DNA from: CAZOOA01 sp964581355
GTDB taxonomy: Bacteria; Bacillota; Dethiobacteria; DTU022; UBA8154
Direction: 5' to 3'
Assembly: GCA_964581355.1 (NCBI GenBank)
Contig: CAZOOA010000005.1
Location: forward strand, 19,741-83,740
Length of the DNA stretch: 64,000 bases
Both the position numbers and the translations under genes were made by a program. Positions within the stretch are counted from its first letter, which is position 1, and each line of letters opens with the position of its first letter. Under the pieces are notes generated by a model. The model did not search any database and was not told the DNA's origin. It was given only the letters and a program-made list of their open reading frames with translations. Of the stretch, positions 41,681-49,851 are shown one piece after another.

Positions 41681-42448
41681 ATGAAAGAGACAGGAAGAAA
41701 AAAACACAAACTAACAGAACTCCTATCCGAGCTAGAAAAAAGCAGACTTCCCGAACATATTGCTGTAATCATGGATGGCAATGGTCGCTGGGCCAGGAAA
41801 CGGGGTTTACCCCGGATAGCCGGACACAGGACAGGTATGAAGGTGCTGAAAAACACTGTTGAATTTTCTCACGAATTGGGGATCAAGGTTCTTACATTGT
41901 TTGCTTTTTCAACAGAGAATTGGAAAAGGCCCCAGTGGGAAGTGGATTTTTTAATGCGCCTACCTGAAGAATATTTGCAAAAAGAACTGCCAACCCTGGT
42001 TGAAAAAAACATCGTGATCAGGTCCATGGGTGATATTAAGCAGTTGCCCCAGAGTACTCTGGGAGCGGTTGAAAACGCCCTTGAAAAAACCCGGCATAAT
42101 ACGGGAATGGTTTTAAATTTTGCTCTCAATTACGGGGGGCGTTCGGATATTATTCAGGCGATTAAAACTCTCTGTCAGGATGCTCAAGAGGGTAAAATAA
42201 ACTGCCAGGAGATTGATGAAACACTTTTTTCCAGCTACCTCTACAGTCAAGAACTGCCTGACCCTGACCTGCTGATTAGGCCCAGTGGCGAGCTGCGAGT
42301 GAGCAACTTTTTGCTTTGGCAGCTGGCTTATACAGAGCTTTGGTTTGCCAGGGTGCTCTGGCCGGATTTCACCAGGGAACACATGTTGGAGGCTATTTTG
42401 GATTACCAAAGTAGGGACAGGAGATTTGGAGGAGTCAGTATTACATAG
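41681..42448 (+). CDS. uppS: Undecaprenyl diphosphate synthase (isoprenyl transferase)
   Basis: Cis-prenyltransferase that makes the C55 lipid carrier for the cell wall. It has 255 residues from ATG 41681, with aggtg 7 bp upstream. Conserved regions are HIAVIMDGNGRWARKRGLPR (catalytic Asp in DGNGRW), AGHRTGMKVLKN, LTLFAFSTENWKRPQWEVDF and LPDPDLLIRPSGELRVSNFL. Next to cdsA, as is usual. Confidence 0.97.
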   Translation: MKETGRKKHKLTELLSELEKSRLPEHIAVIMDGNGRWARKRGLPRIAGHRTGMKVLKNTVEFSHELGIKVLTLFAFSTENWKRPQWEVDFLMRLPEEYLQKELPTLVEKNIVIRSMGDIKQLPQSTLGAVENALEKTRHNTGMVLNFALNYGGRSDIIQAIKTLCQDAQEGKINCQEIDETLFSSYLYSQELPDPDLLIRPSGELRVSNFLLWQLAYTELWFARVLWPDFTREHMLEAILDYQSRDRRFGGVSIT

Positions 42449-42461
42449 GCGGTGTTCAAAT

Positions 42462-43247
42462 ATGTTTATAACCAGAGTTTTAACAGGAATCATTGGTATC
42501 CCCCTGCTTCTTTTTTTTGTTTACCTGGGGGGATATATTTATGGTCTTTTATTAGTCCTGCTGGCTGTTATCGGTTTACGTGAATATTATACGTTGATGG
42601 AAAAAACCGGTTGGGGGCCTGTTCCGCTACCCGGCTATGTTTTCATCCCTCTGCTCTTTTATGCGGTTTACCTGGAAAGTATTTCCCTGACTGCTTTGCT
42701 TTGGGTGCTCTTGTTTGCCTTTTTCTCGCTGCTGCCTGTATTTTTGGCCACAAGAATTAAATATTGGGAATCGGCTCTTTCTTTTTGGGGTATCGTATAT
42801 GTTGGGGCACTTTCCAGTTTTTTGTTAGCCATCCGTCTGCTTCCTGAAGGATTTTACTTAACTGTGATCATATTCGCCATGGTTTGGGCTTCTGATATTA
42901 CGGCCTACCTGGTAGGTAGTTCCCTGGGCAGGATACCCCTGGCGAAAAAGGTCAGCCCGAAAAAAACTGTGGAAGGGACGCTGGGAGGAATAGCAGGGAG
43001 TTGCGCTGTCGGTTTATTACTGGCCAGCTTGCTGCCGCAAACGGTTTTAACAGTATTCAGTGGCGGCTTATTGGGGATCCTGGTAGGAGGCGCGGGGGCT
43101 TTGGGTGACCTGACCCAATCTGCCTTAAAACGCAGCGTTAATGCTAAAGATTCAGGAACCCTTTTCCCTGGACATGGTGGGGTGCTGGACCGTTTTGACA
43201 GCCTTTTCTTTGCTGCGCCTTTGTTTTATGCCTATATCATTTTTTAA
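42462..43247 (+). CDS. cdsA: Phosphatidate cytidylyltransferase
   Basis: Makes CDP-diacylglycerol for phospholipid synthesis in the membrane. ATG 42462 gives 261 residues with several hydrophobic membrane segments. The C-terminal signature is visible as SALKRSVNAKDSGTLFPGHG, then GVLDRFDSLFFAAP. aggcggtg precedes the start. It lies 13 bp after uppS. Confidence 0.96.
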   Translation: MFITRVLTGIIGIPLLLFFVYLGGYIYGLLLVLLAVIGLREYYTLMEKTGWGPVPLPGYVFIPLLFYAVYLESISLTALLWVLLFAFFSLLPVFLATRIKYWESALSFWGIVYVGALSSFLLAIRLLPEGFYLTVIIFAMVWASDITAYLVGSSLGRIPLAKKVSPKKTVEGTLGGIAGSCAVGLLLASLLPQTVLTVFSGGLLGILVGGAGALGDLTQSALKRSVNAKDSGTLFPGHGGVLDRFDSLFFAAPLFYAYIIF

Positions 43248-43284
43248 TCCGCTAAAAAAGATGACGTTTACAATTTTCTTATGC

Positions 43285-43290
43285 TATAAT
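43285..43290 (+). promoter_or_regulatory. Extended -10 promoter before dxr
   Basis: TGCTATAAT (TATAAT at 43285-43290 with a TGn extension), about 28 bp before the dxr ATG. The -35 region is poor (atgacg at 43261). Confidence 0.55.
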
Positions 43291-43318
43291 TAATGTTAAG
43301 AAGGTAAAGGAGAACGGT

Positions 43319-44485
43319 ATGGTTCGAAAGATTACAATCCTGGGGTCGACCGGATCAATAGGGAAGCAAGCCCTTCAGGTTATAGACCAGTTTCCAGGTC
43401 GGTTTAAGATTGTTGCTCTGTCAGCAAAAGAAAATATTGCAGAGCTGGAAGAACAGGCCAGGAAGTATCACCCTGAGGCAGTGGCCCTGGAAAACAAAGA
43501 AAAGGCAGAAGAGTTATCCCGGCAACTTCGGGGCACAGGCATCCAGGTTTTAAGCGAAGCAGCTGGAATTGAACGGCTGGCTTCCTGGCCCGGTTCCGAC
43601 TTGGTCCTTGTTGCCTTAGTGGGCTTTAGCGGACTGCTGCCCACATTGGCTGCCATTGAGAGTGGAAAAAACATAGCCCTGGCCAATAAAGAAGCACTGG
43701 TTGTAGGCGGTGAACTGGTCCTATCGGCAGCTGCTAACAAGAATTGCTCAATTATACCTGTAGATAGTGAACACTCTGCTGTGTTTCAGTGTCTTCATGC
43801 CGGGGCAAAGCAGGAAGTAAAACGTATTGTTCTTACAGCTTCAGGCGGACCTTTTAGAGGGTGGACCAGGGATGAGATGTCTGGAGTCACTCCTGAGCAG
43901 GCCTTAAAACATCCAAGCTGGGATATGGGTGCGAAAATAACCGTTGATTCGGCAACTTTAATGAATAAAGGATTTGAAGTCATTGAGGCCCACTGGTTGT
44001 TTGGGTTGAGCTATGATTCAATTGGTGTTGTTGTCCACCCGGAAAGCATTGTCCACTCCATGGTGGAATATATTGATGGTTCAGTTATGGCCCAGATGGG
44101 TTTGCCCAGCATGATGCACCCCATCCAGTACGCATTTAGTTTTCCCCATCGTTGGGAGAGTACATACCAGCCTCTAGACCTGGCCGGGATTCAATCATTA
44201 AACTTTTCCAACCCGGATACGGATGTCTTCCCTTGCCTGAAGCTGGCATATGATGCAGGGAAGACCGGAGGAACAATGCCGACCGTTTTAAACGCTGCCA
44301 ACGAAGTTGCCGTATATCATTTTTTAAACAAGCAGTTACACTTTGCTGATATCCCTGTTTTGCTGGAAAGGGTCATGAAGCTGCATCAATTGACAGCATT
44401 TCCTACATTGGAAGATATTCTTTCTGCTGACCGGTGGGCTCGAAAAGAGGCTGAGTTGTTGTTAAAAAGAAATTTTGCAGGTTAA
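43319..44485 (+). CDS. dxr: 1-deoxy-D-xylulose 5-phosphate reductoisomerase
   Basis: NADPH-dependent step of the MEP isoprenoid pathway, supplying precursors for the UppS product. It has 388 residues. ITILGSTGSIGKQALQVIDQ is the NADPH fold; ALANKEALVVGGEL, VDSEHSAVFQCLHAG, LTASGGPFRG and SATLMNKGFEVIEAHWLFGL carry substrate and metal ligands. aaaggag upstream. Followed by rseP and ispG, another MEP step. Confidence 0.98.
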   Translation: MVRKITILGSTGSIGKQALQVIDQFPGRFKIVALSAKENIAELEEQARKYHPEAVALENKEKAEELSRQLRGTGIQVLSEAAGIERLASWPGSDLVLVALVGFSGLLPTLAAIESGKNIALANKEALVVGGELVLSAAANKNCSIIPVDSEHSAVFQCLHAGAKQEVKRIVLTASGGPFRGWTRDEMSGVTPEQALKHPSWDMGAKITVDSATLMNKGFEVIEAHWLFGLSYDSIGVVVHPESIVHSMVEYIDGSVMAQMGLPSMMHPIQYAFSFPHRWESTYQPLDLAGIQSLNFSNPDTDVFPCLKLAYDAGKTGGTMPTVLNAANEVAVYHFLNKQLHFADIPVLLERVMKLHQLTAFPTLEDILSADRWARKEAELLLKRNFAG

Positions 44486-44498
44486 AGGAGTGCAGTGA

Positions 44499-45515
44499 AT
44501 GGCTGGCACGGTTATAGCTACGATAATTATGATTGGTGTTCTTATTTTTGCCCACGAATTTGGGCACTATATTGTAGCTCGTTTAACGGGTATTCGTGTT
44601 TTGGAGTTTGCTATCGGTTTTGGCAAAGAAATTATCGGGTGGGAAAAAGGAGGCACTCGCTACTCGTTAAGGCTTTTGCCCCTGGGTGGCTTTTGTCGGA
44701 TGCTGGGAGAAGATCCTGAAGATGCTGTAGCGGAAGGCAGTTTCCAGGAAAAGCCTGTACTTTCACGTCTGGCTGTTATTGCAGCGGGTTCCGGAATGAA
44801 TTTCGTATTAGCGATCATTTTGTTTGCTTTCATGTATTTCTTCTTTTTAGGTGTTCCTCAGACTGATACTACAGAAATTGGCCAGGTGTTTGCGGATGGG
44901 CCTGCTTCAGAGGTAGGGATCCAGGAAGGTGATCAAGTCCTAGCCATAAATAATACAGAAGTCAACCAGTGGGATGAAGTAGTTTCAGTAATCAACGCGC
45001 ATCCGGAACAGGAAATTGCAATGACCATAATGAGGGGAGATACTGTTGTTGAAAAAACTGTTGTCCCCCAGGATGACGAAGGAATCGGCTTGATTGGGAT
45101 TGCACCGGTGGCCCAAAAATACGCTTTTTTCTCTTCAATATACCTGGGGATTACCTATACCGGGTTCTTGATCCAGCTCATCTTTGTCAGCTTGTTTCAG
45201 ATGATTGTTGGCAGCATTCCTGCTGATGTAGCCGGTCCCGTGGGCATTGGAGCCGTGGTTGGGGAAGCAATGCAGGAAGGGGTTGTAAACCTGGTTTCCC
45301 TGGCTGCGATTATCAGTGTCAACCTTGGTATCATCAATTTGCTACCTATCCCGGCGCTGGATGGTAGCCGGATCATGTTCCTGATTCTTGAAGGCATTCG
45401 GGGTAAACCCATTGACCCTCAAAAGGAAGGATTCATCCATTTTATTGGTTTTACCCTGTTGATTCTTATAATGATTCTCGTGGTATTTCAAGATATCAGG
45501 CGACTTATTCTATAA
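44499..45515 (+). CDS. rseP: Site-2 protease RseP (RasP) family
   Basis: Intramembrane zinc metalloprotease acting in regulated proteolysis of anti-sigma factors and membrane stress. It has 338 residues. The zinc motif HEFGH is in the first membrane segment (IFAHEFGHYIVARLTG); a PDZ domain follows (about 105-190: GPASEVGIQEGDQVLAINNT); the second ligand is in INLLPIPALDGSRIM. Conserved position between dxr and ispG. aaaggagtgc precedes the ATG. Confidence 0.96.
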   Translation: MAGTVIATIIMIGVLIFAHEFGHYIVARLTGIRVLEFAIGFGKEIIGWEKGGTRYSLRLLPLGGFCRMLGEDPEDAVAEGSFQEKPVLSRLAVIAAGSGMNFVLAIILFAFMYFFFLGVPQTDTTEIGQVFADGPASEVGIQEGDQVLAINNTEVNQWDEVVSVINAHPEQEIAMTIMRGDTVVEKTVVPQDDEGIGLIGIAPVAQKYAFFSSIYLGITYTGFLIQLIFVSLFQMIVGSIPADVAGPVGIGAVVGEAMQEGVVNLVSLAAIISVNLGIINLLPIPALDGSRIMFLILEGIRGKPIDPQKEGFIHFIGFTLLILIMILVVFQDIRRLIL

Positions 45516-45536
45516 TCGCTCCTGGAGGTGCTTTTA

Positions 45537-46595
45537 TTGCGCCGCCAAACTCGACCTGTCAAAGTAGGCAGTAAAACAATCGGTGGGGCTGCTCCCGTCT
45601 CAATACAGTCCATGACCAACACGGTTACCCGGGACCGGGATAGCACCATGCAGCAAATTTTCCGTCTGCATGAAGCAGGATGTGAACTGGTGCGCCTGGC
45701 AGTTCCCGATGAAGCATCTGCAAAAACCCTTAGTTACTATAAACATAATTCGCCCATACCTGTAATAGCTGATATCCATTTCGATTACCGCCTGGCACTG
45801 CTTTCTATTGAACATGGTGCCGATAAGATCAGGATTAACCCCGGAAATATTGGTGGTGAAGACAGGCTCGGCCAGGTCATAAACAAGGCGTCTGAAGCAA
45901 ATGTTGCTATTCGCGTGGGGGTTAACGCTGGCTCGGTGAGTAAAGAAATGGTCAAGAAACATGGAGGAGTTACAGCCGATACCCTGGTAGAATCAGCGCT
46001 AAATTGTTTGGACTTGATGGAAAAACTGCAGTTTTACAATATTGTTATTTCTCTTAAAGCCTCCGATGTGGCAACCAATGTGCAAGCTTATGAGAGAATT
46101 GCTGAATTTACCTCCTATCCTCTTCATTTAGGGGTTACAGAAGCAGGACGTGGCTACCGGGCTGCGGTAAAATCTGCACTGGGGATAGGCTCACTTCTGC
46201 TGAAGGGCATTGGTGATACCGTCAGGGTTTCAGTGACGGGAGACCCGGTACAAGAAGTCTTTCTGGCGAAAGATATTCTGCAGGCTGCGGGTGTAAGAGC
46301 CTTCGGCCCGGAGATTATCTCCTGCCCTACCTGTGCTCGCTGCCAGGTGGACCTGGAGGCGCTGGTGGAGCAGGTGGAAGTTGCAACAAAAGATGTCCGA
46401 GAACCTTTAAAAATTGCAGTAATGGGGTGTCCGGTAAATGGCCCCGGCGAGGCGCGTGAGGCCGATCTGGGCATTTCCGGGACCGGTGGCAAAGGGGGCG
46501 TCGTGTTTAAAAAAGGGAAAATTGTCAAACATGCTGTTGCAGGAGATTTGCTGCAAATTTTTAAGGAAGAATTGGACAAAATAATAACGCAATAA
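45537..46595 (+). CDS. ispG: 4-hydroxy-3-methylbut-2-en-1-yl diphosphate synthase (IspG)
   Basis: Iron-sulfur enzyme of the MEP pathway. TTG 45537 (ctggaggtg upstream) gives 352 residues; GTG 45528 overlaps the site. VSIQSMTNTVTRDRDSTMQQ, VIADIHFDYRLALLSIEHG and KIRINPGNIG mark the barrel. The cluster cysteines are in ISCPTCARCQ; MGCPVNGPGEAREADLGIS follows near the C-terminus. With dxr it gives two MEP steps in one cluster. Confidence 0.97.
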   Translation: MRRQTRPVKVGSKTIGGAAPVSIQSMTNTVTRDRDSTMQQIFRLHEAGCELVRLAVPDEASAKTLSYYKHNSPIPVIADIHFDYRLALLSIEHGADKIRINPGNIGGEDRLGQVINKASEANVAIRVGVNAGSVSKEMVKKHGGVTADTLVESALNCLDLMEKLQFYNIVISLKASDVATNVQAYERIAEFTSYPLHLGVTEAGRGYRAAVKSALGIGSLLLKGIGDTVRVSVTGDPVQEVFLAKDILQAAGVRAFGPEIISCPTCARCQVDLEALVEQVEVATKDVREPLKIAVMGCPVNGPGEAREADLGISGTGGKGGVVFKKGKIVKHAVAGDLLQIFKEELDKIITQ

Positions 46596-46646
46596 AAGGA
46601 AAAGATAATATTGAAAAGGTTTAAAAATAAATAAAGGCGGAGGAAC

Positions 46647-47297
46647 ATGATGGACGTTATTTCTGTTATTCCGGCTTACAATGAAGAAAAAACAATTGGC
46701 AACGTATTGTCTGTCTTGAAAGAAGCTCCACTCGTTAAACGAATTATAGTTGTAAGCGACGGGTCTGTCGACAACACGGTTGAAGTTGCGAAAAGCTACG
46801 ATGTAGATGTTGTTGAGTTAAGAGAAAACAGGGGGAAAGGTGGAGCACTTCAGGCCGGGCTCGACTCCACCAAGGCAGACGTTGTGCTTTTTTTGGACGC
46901 CGATTTGCTGGGACTTACCACTGAGCATGTGGAAAGGCTTCTTCAGCCGGTTTTGTCTGATGAAGCCGATATGACAATTGGCATTTTTGAAAAAGGGCGT
47001 ATGGCCACGGATTTTGCCCAAAAAATGGCGCCTCAGCTATCAGGGCAGCGAGCTATCAAGTTCTCTATTATAGAGCAAATCTCAGATCTGGATGTATCCA
47101 GGTTCGGTGTGGAAGTGGCTTTGAATCGCTTCATTGAATCATCAAAAATCAGGGTAAAGCCCGTTCTTCTTACCGACATGTCCCATGTGATGAAAGAAGA
47201 AAAGCTTGGGGTATGGAAAGGGGTTGCAGCCCGGATGAAAATGTACTGGGAAATTATTAAATACATCACCCGGGTGGATTCTTTGAAGCTAAAATAA
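46647..47297 (+). CDS. Family 2 glycosyltransferase
   Basis: A 216-residue GT-A-fold transferase without membrane segments: VISVIPAYNEEKTIGNVLSV, IIVVSDGSVDNTVEVA, LRENRGKGGALQAGLDST and the DxD-like VVLFLDADLLGLT, the nucleotide-sugar and metal sites. Acceptor unknown; short forms like this resemble dolichyl-phosphate-sugar synthases. Strong ggcggagg site. It is not part of the usual ispG-rimP neighbourhood and may be an insertion there. Confidence 0.88.
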   Translation: MMDVISVIPAYNEEKTIGNVLSVLKEAPLVKRIIVVSDGSVDNTVEVAKSYDVDVVELRENRGKGGALQAGLDSTKADVVLFLDADLLGLTTEHVERLLQPVLSDEADMTIGIFEKGRMATDFAQKMAPQLSGQRAIKFSIIEQISDLDVSRFGVEVALNRFIESSKIRVKPVLLTDMSHVMKEEKLGVWKGVAARMKMYWEIIKYITRVDSLKLK

Positions 47298-47303
47298 GCT
47301 GCC

Positions 47304-47332
47304 TTGCGCATCCATCGCTGATATGATAGAAT
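47304..47332 (+). promoter_or_regulatory. Candidate promoter for the rimP-nusA cluster
   Basis: TTGCGC (47304-47309), 17-bp spacer, TAGAAT (47327-47332). Transcription would start near 47339, upstream of the hairpin at 47361-47385, so that hairpin would lie inside the leader. Confidence 0.5.
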
Positions 47333-47358
47333 ATCGGTTGGAGCAAAGTATATTTATT

Positions 47359-47388
47359 AAAAAGAGTGGGCCGTACCCACTCTTTATT
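47359..47388 (+). terminator. Hairpin in the rimP leader
   Basis: AAAGAGTGGG (47361-47370), loop ccgta, CCCACTCTTT (47376-47385), followed by attcat, so the T-run is weak. It is either the end of the glycosyltransferase transcript or an attenuator for rimP-nusA. Confidence 0.6.
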
Positions 47389-47413
47389 CATAAGTCATAA
47401 AAAGGAGAGAGGT

Positions 47414-47902
47414 ATGGCATCTGAAGAACGGAAACAGATGATGCAGCAGGTGGAAGAACTTGCTGAGACAATAGCTCATGAGACCGGTGTGGAGCTGGTA
47501 GACGTTGAATTCAAAGGTTCCAGGCAAAAGCCCCACATCGTAGTTTATATTGATAAAGAGGGCGGGGTTACCCTGGATGACTGTGAACATTTCAATAAGT
47601 TACTGGGGGAGTTGCTGGATATTAAAGACCCTATTCCCTCAAGTTACGTGCTGGAGGTTTCTTCTCCCGGCATAGAAAGGCCGATCAAGAAAAAATGTGA
47701 TTTTTTGCGTTTTCAGGGAAGCTATGTCAAGATAAAAACCTACGAAAAGATTGAAGGGCAAAAGAATTTTAAGGGACTGCTGACCGGATTACGAGATGAC
47801 CACGTGGTGCTCCAGGACGAAGGTGGCCGGGAAATACAGATCAGCCTGGATCGGATAGCCAAGGCACACCTCTGGGATAAACAACAAAATGGGGGTATAT
47901 GA
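47414..47902 (+). CDS. rimP: Ribosome maturation factor RimP
   Basis: Assists 30S assembly. ATG 47414 (aaaggagaga upstream) gives 162 residues, normal for the family. N-terminal alpha/beta domain (ETGVELVDVEFKGSRQKPHI, then VYIDKEGGVTLDDCEHFNKL), then YVLEVSSPGIERPIKKKCDF and the C-terminal SH3-like barrel. First gene of the rimP-nusA-infB cluster, and 3 bp before the nusA start. Confidence 0.96.
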   Translation: MASEERKQMMQQVEELAETIAHETGVELVDVEFKGSRQKPHIVVYIDKEGGVTLDDCEHFNKLLGELLDIKDPIPSSYVLEVSSPGIERPIKKKCDFLRFQGSYVKIKTYEKIEGQKNFKGLLTGLRDDHVVLQDEGGREIQISLDRIAKAHLWDKQQNGGI

Positions 47903-47905
47903 AAA

Positions 47906-49207
47906 GTGAACCAGGATTTTATGATGGCACTGGAATCCATTGAAGAAGAAAAAGGAATAAAAAAAGAGATCCTGTTTGAAGCCATAGAGGCGGCATTAAT
48001 TTCTGCTTATAAGAGAAACTTTGACTCTGCTCACAACGTAAAGGTAAATATAGACAGGGAATCAGGGGATATTAAGGTTTTTTCCTGCCTGGACGTGGTG
48101 GAAAATGTAACCAACCCCCAGCAGGAGATTGACATAGATGAAGCAAAGAGTAAGGATCCCAACAAAGACATTGGCGACGTTGTTGAAGAGGAAGTAACTC
48201 CCAAAAATTTTGGCAGAATTGCTGCCCAAACAGCCAAACAAGTAGTGATCCAGCGCATCAGGGAAGCGGAGAGAGAGTTAATCTTTGAAGAATACATTGA
48301 CCGCGAAGAAGACATCGTAACCGGGTTGGTTCAGCGTTTTGAACACAGAAATGCCATTATCAATTTAGGGAAAACAGAAGCGGTCCTTCCTCCTTCAGAG
48401 CAGATTCCTGGCGAAGTCCACAGGCAGGGAGACAGGATTAAAGCTTTTATCCTTGAAGTGAAAAAAACCACCAAAGGCCCGCAGATTGTTATCTCCAGGA
48501 CGCATCCCGGCCTTTTAAAACGTTTGTTTGAGCTGGAGGTTCCGGAAATATATAACGGGACTGTAGAGATAAAAGCAGTGGCCCGGGAGCCGGGCTATCG
48601 TTCCAAGATCGCCGTTTATTCCAGGCACTCCGATGTTGATCCTGTAGGGGCCTGCGTTGGACCTAAGGGATCCAGGGTCCAGGCTATAGTGGGCGAATTA
48701 AAGGGGGAGAAAATCGATATTATTGAATGGAACGATGAGCCTGAGGTCTTTATTTCCAGCTCATTGAGTCCAGCCAAAGTAATGAAGGTAGAAGTTTACC
48801 CAGACAGCAAATCGGCAATGGTCCTGGTTCCTGATTACCAGCTTTCACTTGCCATTGGAAAAGAAGGGCAAAACGCACGCCTGGCAGCCAAGCTGACCGG
48901 CTGGAAAATTGATATACTTAGCGAATCCAGGTATAACGAAAAAATGGCCGAAGCTGGCACCGTCGAACCGTTGCTGGAAGACAGTGAAAACGTTTTTTGT
49001 CCCCCGGGTGTTGAACTGGATGAACCGGAGCAAAACGAAGTTGCTTTGGAATACAGCAGTGAAGAAAAAGGGGTGGAAAAAGAAGAAGTGGATTGTGAAA
49101 ACGGCACTGATGAAAATGCAGAAGGTGTTTTTTTGAGGGAAGAAGTGATAGAGGATAACACAGAAGATCAGCCTGAAGCAGATGATGAGGCAAAGGAAGA
49201 TGATTAG
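47906..49207 (+). CDS. nusA: Transcription termination/antitermination factor NusA
   Basis: Binds RNA polymerase and nascent RNA, controlling pausing and termination. It has 433 residues from GTG 47906. N-terminal polymerase-binding domain (FEAIEAALISAYKRN), S1 domain (about 135-200), KH1 (VDPVGACVGPKGSRVQAIVG) and KH2 (LSLAIGKEGQNARLAAKLTG) are in order. The last 85 residues form a strongly acidic tail (such as EDNTEDQPEADDEAKEDD). The tail is longer than in B. subtilis NusA. Confidence 0.97.
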   Translation: MNQDFMMALESIEEEKGIKKEILFEAIEAALISAYKRNFDSAHNVKVNIDRESGDIKVFSCLDVVENVTNPQQEIDIDEAKSKDPNKDIGDVVEEEVTPKNFGRIAAQTAKQVVIQRIREAERELIFEEYIDREEDIVTGLVQRFEHRNAIINLGKTEAVLPPSEQIPGEVHRQGDRIKAFILEVKKTTKGPQIVISRTHPGLLKRLFELEVPEIYNGTVEIKAVAREPGYRSKIAVYSRHSDVDPVGACVGPKGSRVQAIVGELKGEKIDIIEWNDEPEVFISSSLSPAKVMKVEVYPDSKSAMVLVPDYQLSLAIGKEGQNARLAAKLTGWKIDILSESRYNEKMAEAGTVEPLLEDSENVFCPPGVELDEPEQNEVALEYSSEEKGVEKEEVDCENGTDENAEGVFLREEVIEDNTEDQPEADDEAKEDD

Positions 49208-49233
49208 TCGGTAATATAATTATTAAAAGCCTA

Positions 49234-49379
49234 ATAACTGCTTAGCAATATTTGTAAGCGAAGTTGAGGGGACGGTTCTCATGCTTCCGGAGCGCAGCGG
49301 AGGACCGATAGGGGAAGCGCGAGAACCGTCCCCCTGCTTTGCGGCGTGTTGTGCAATCACACGAGGGCTGAGCAGTTAC
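49234..49379. mobile_element. 146-bp MITE, copy 2
   Basis: Same family and exactly the same length as 5541-5686. Ends ATAACTGCTTAGC (49234-49246) and GCTGAGCAGTTAC (49367-49379); the left end has two changes from the perfect repeat. Flanks are AAAGCCTA (49226-49233) and GAAGCCTA (49380-49387), 7 of 8 matching. The internal hairpin (gaggggacggttctc against gagaaccgtcccc) is well preserved. It sits between nusA and rnpM and splits an otherwise tight operon. The many matches to copy 1 suggest both are fairly recent. Confidence 0.88.
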
Positions 49380-49448
49380 GAAGCCTAATCATTTCAATAG
49401 CTTTTTCCCATTGTCTTTCTCAGTCTATCCAGGTAAGGTGGTTATATT

Positions 49449-49715
49449 ATGGCAAAAAAAAGAAAAGTTCCCCAGAGAATGTGCCTGGGTTGCCGGGAAT
49501 ACAAAGAGAAAAGAGCCCTGGTGAGGATCGTTCGAACCCCTGGGGAAGAGGTGGTGCTGGACTCTACGGGGAAAAAGCCAGGCAGGGGGGCTTATGTTTG
49601 CAATGATGAGCAGTGCCTGGAAAAGGCCACCAAGGGCAAAAGTTTGCAAAAAAATCTCCGCTGCCCTATCCCGGAAACCCTTTTCCAGGAACTAAAAGAA
49701 CACCTGGATAAATAA
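49449..49715 (+). CDS. rnpM: RnpM (YlxR) RNase P modulator
   Basis: Small RNA-binding protein of the YlxR family, 88 residues; RnpM modulates RNase P activity in B. subtilis. The signature is CLGCREYKEKRALVRIVRTP with PGRGAYVCNDEQCLEKA. ATG 49449 follows aaggtgg. In most Bacillota ylxQ (an L7Ae-like protein) comes next before infB; it is absent here. Confidence 0.92.
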   Translation: MAKKRKVPQRMCLGCREYKEKRALVRIVRTPGEEVVLDSTGKKPGRGAYVCNDEQCLEKATKGKSLQKNLRCPIPETLFQELKEHLDK

Positions 49716-49783
49716 ATAATCAGTCGTGAATTAAACAGGCTTGGGTGTAAGGAATATAGCCTTTTATATAAACTATTGAATGT

Positions 49784-49812
49784 TTGATAACTTGATTTTA
49801 TTTTCTTAGATT
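49784..49812 (+). promoter_or_regulatory. Candidate promoter for infB
   Basis: TTGATA (49784-49789), 17-bp spacer, TAGATT (49807-49812), in the 136-bp rnpM-infB gap. It would compensate for polar effects of the MITE upstream. Confidence 0.4.
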
Positions 49813-49851
49813 ACCTAATTTAAGGAGGTAACTAAATGGAGGTGTAATATA

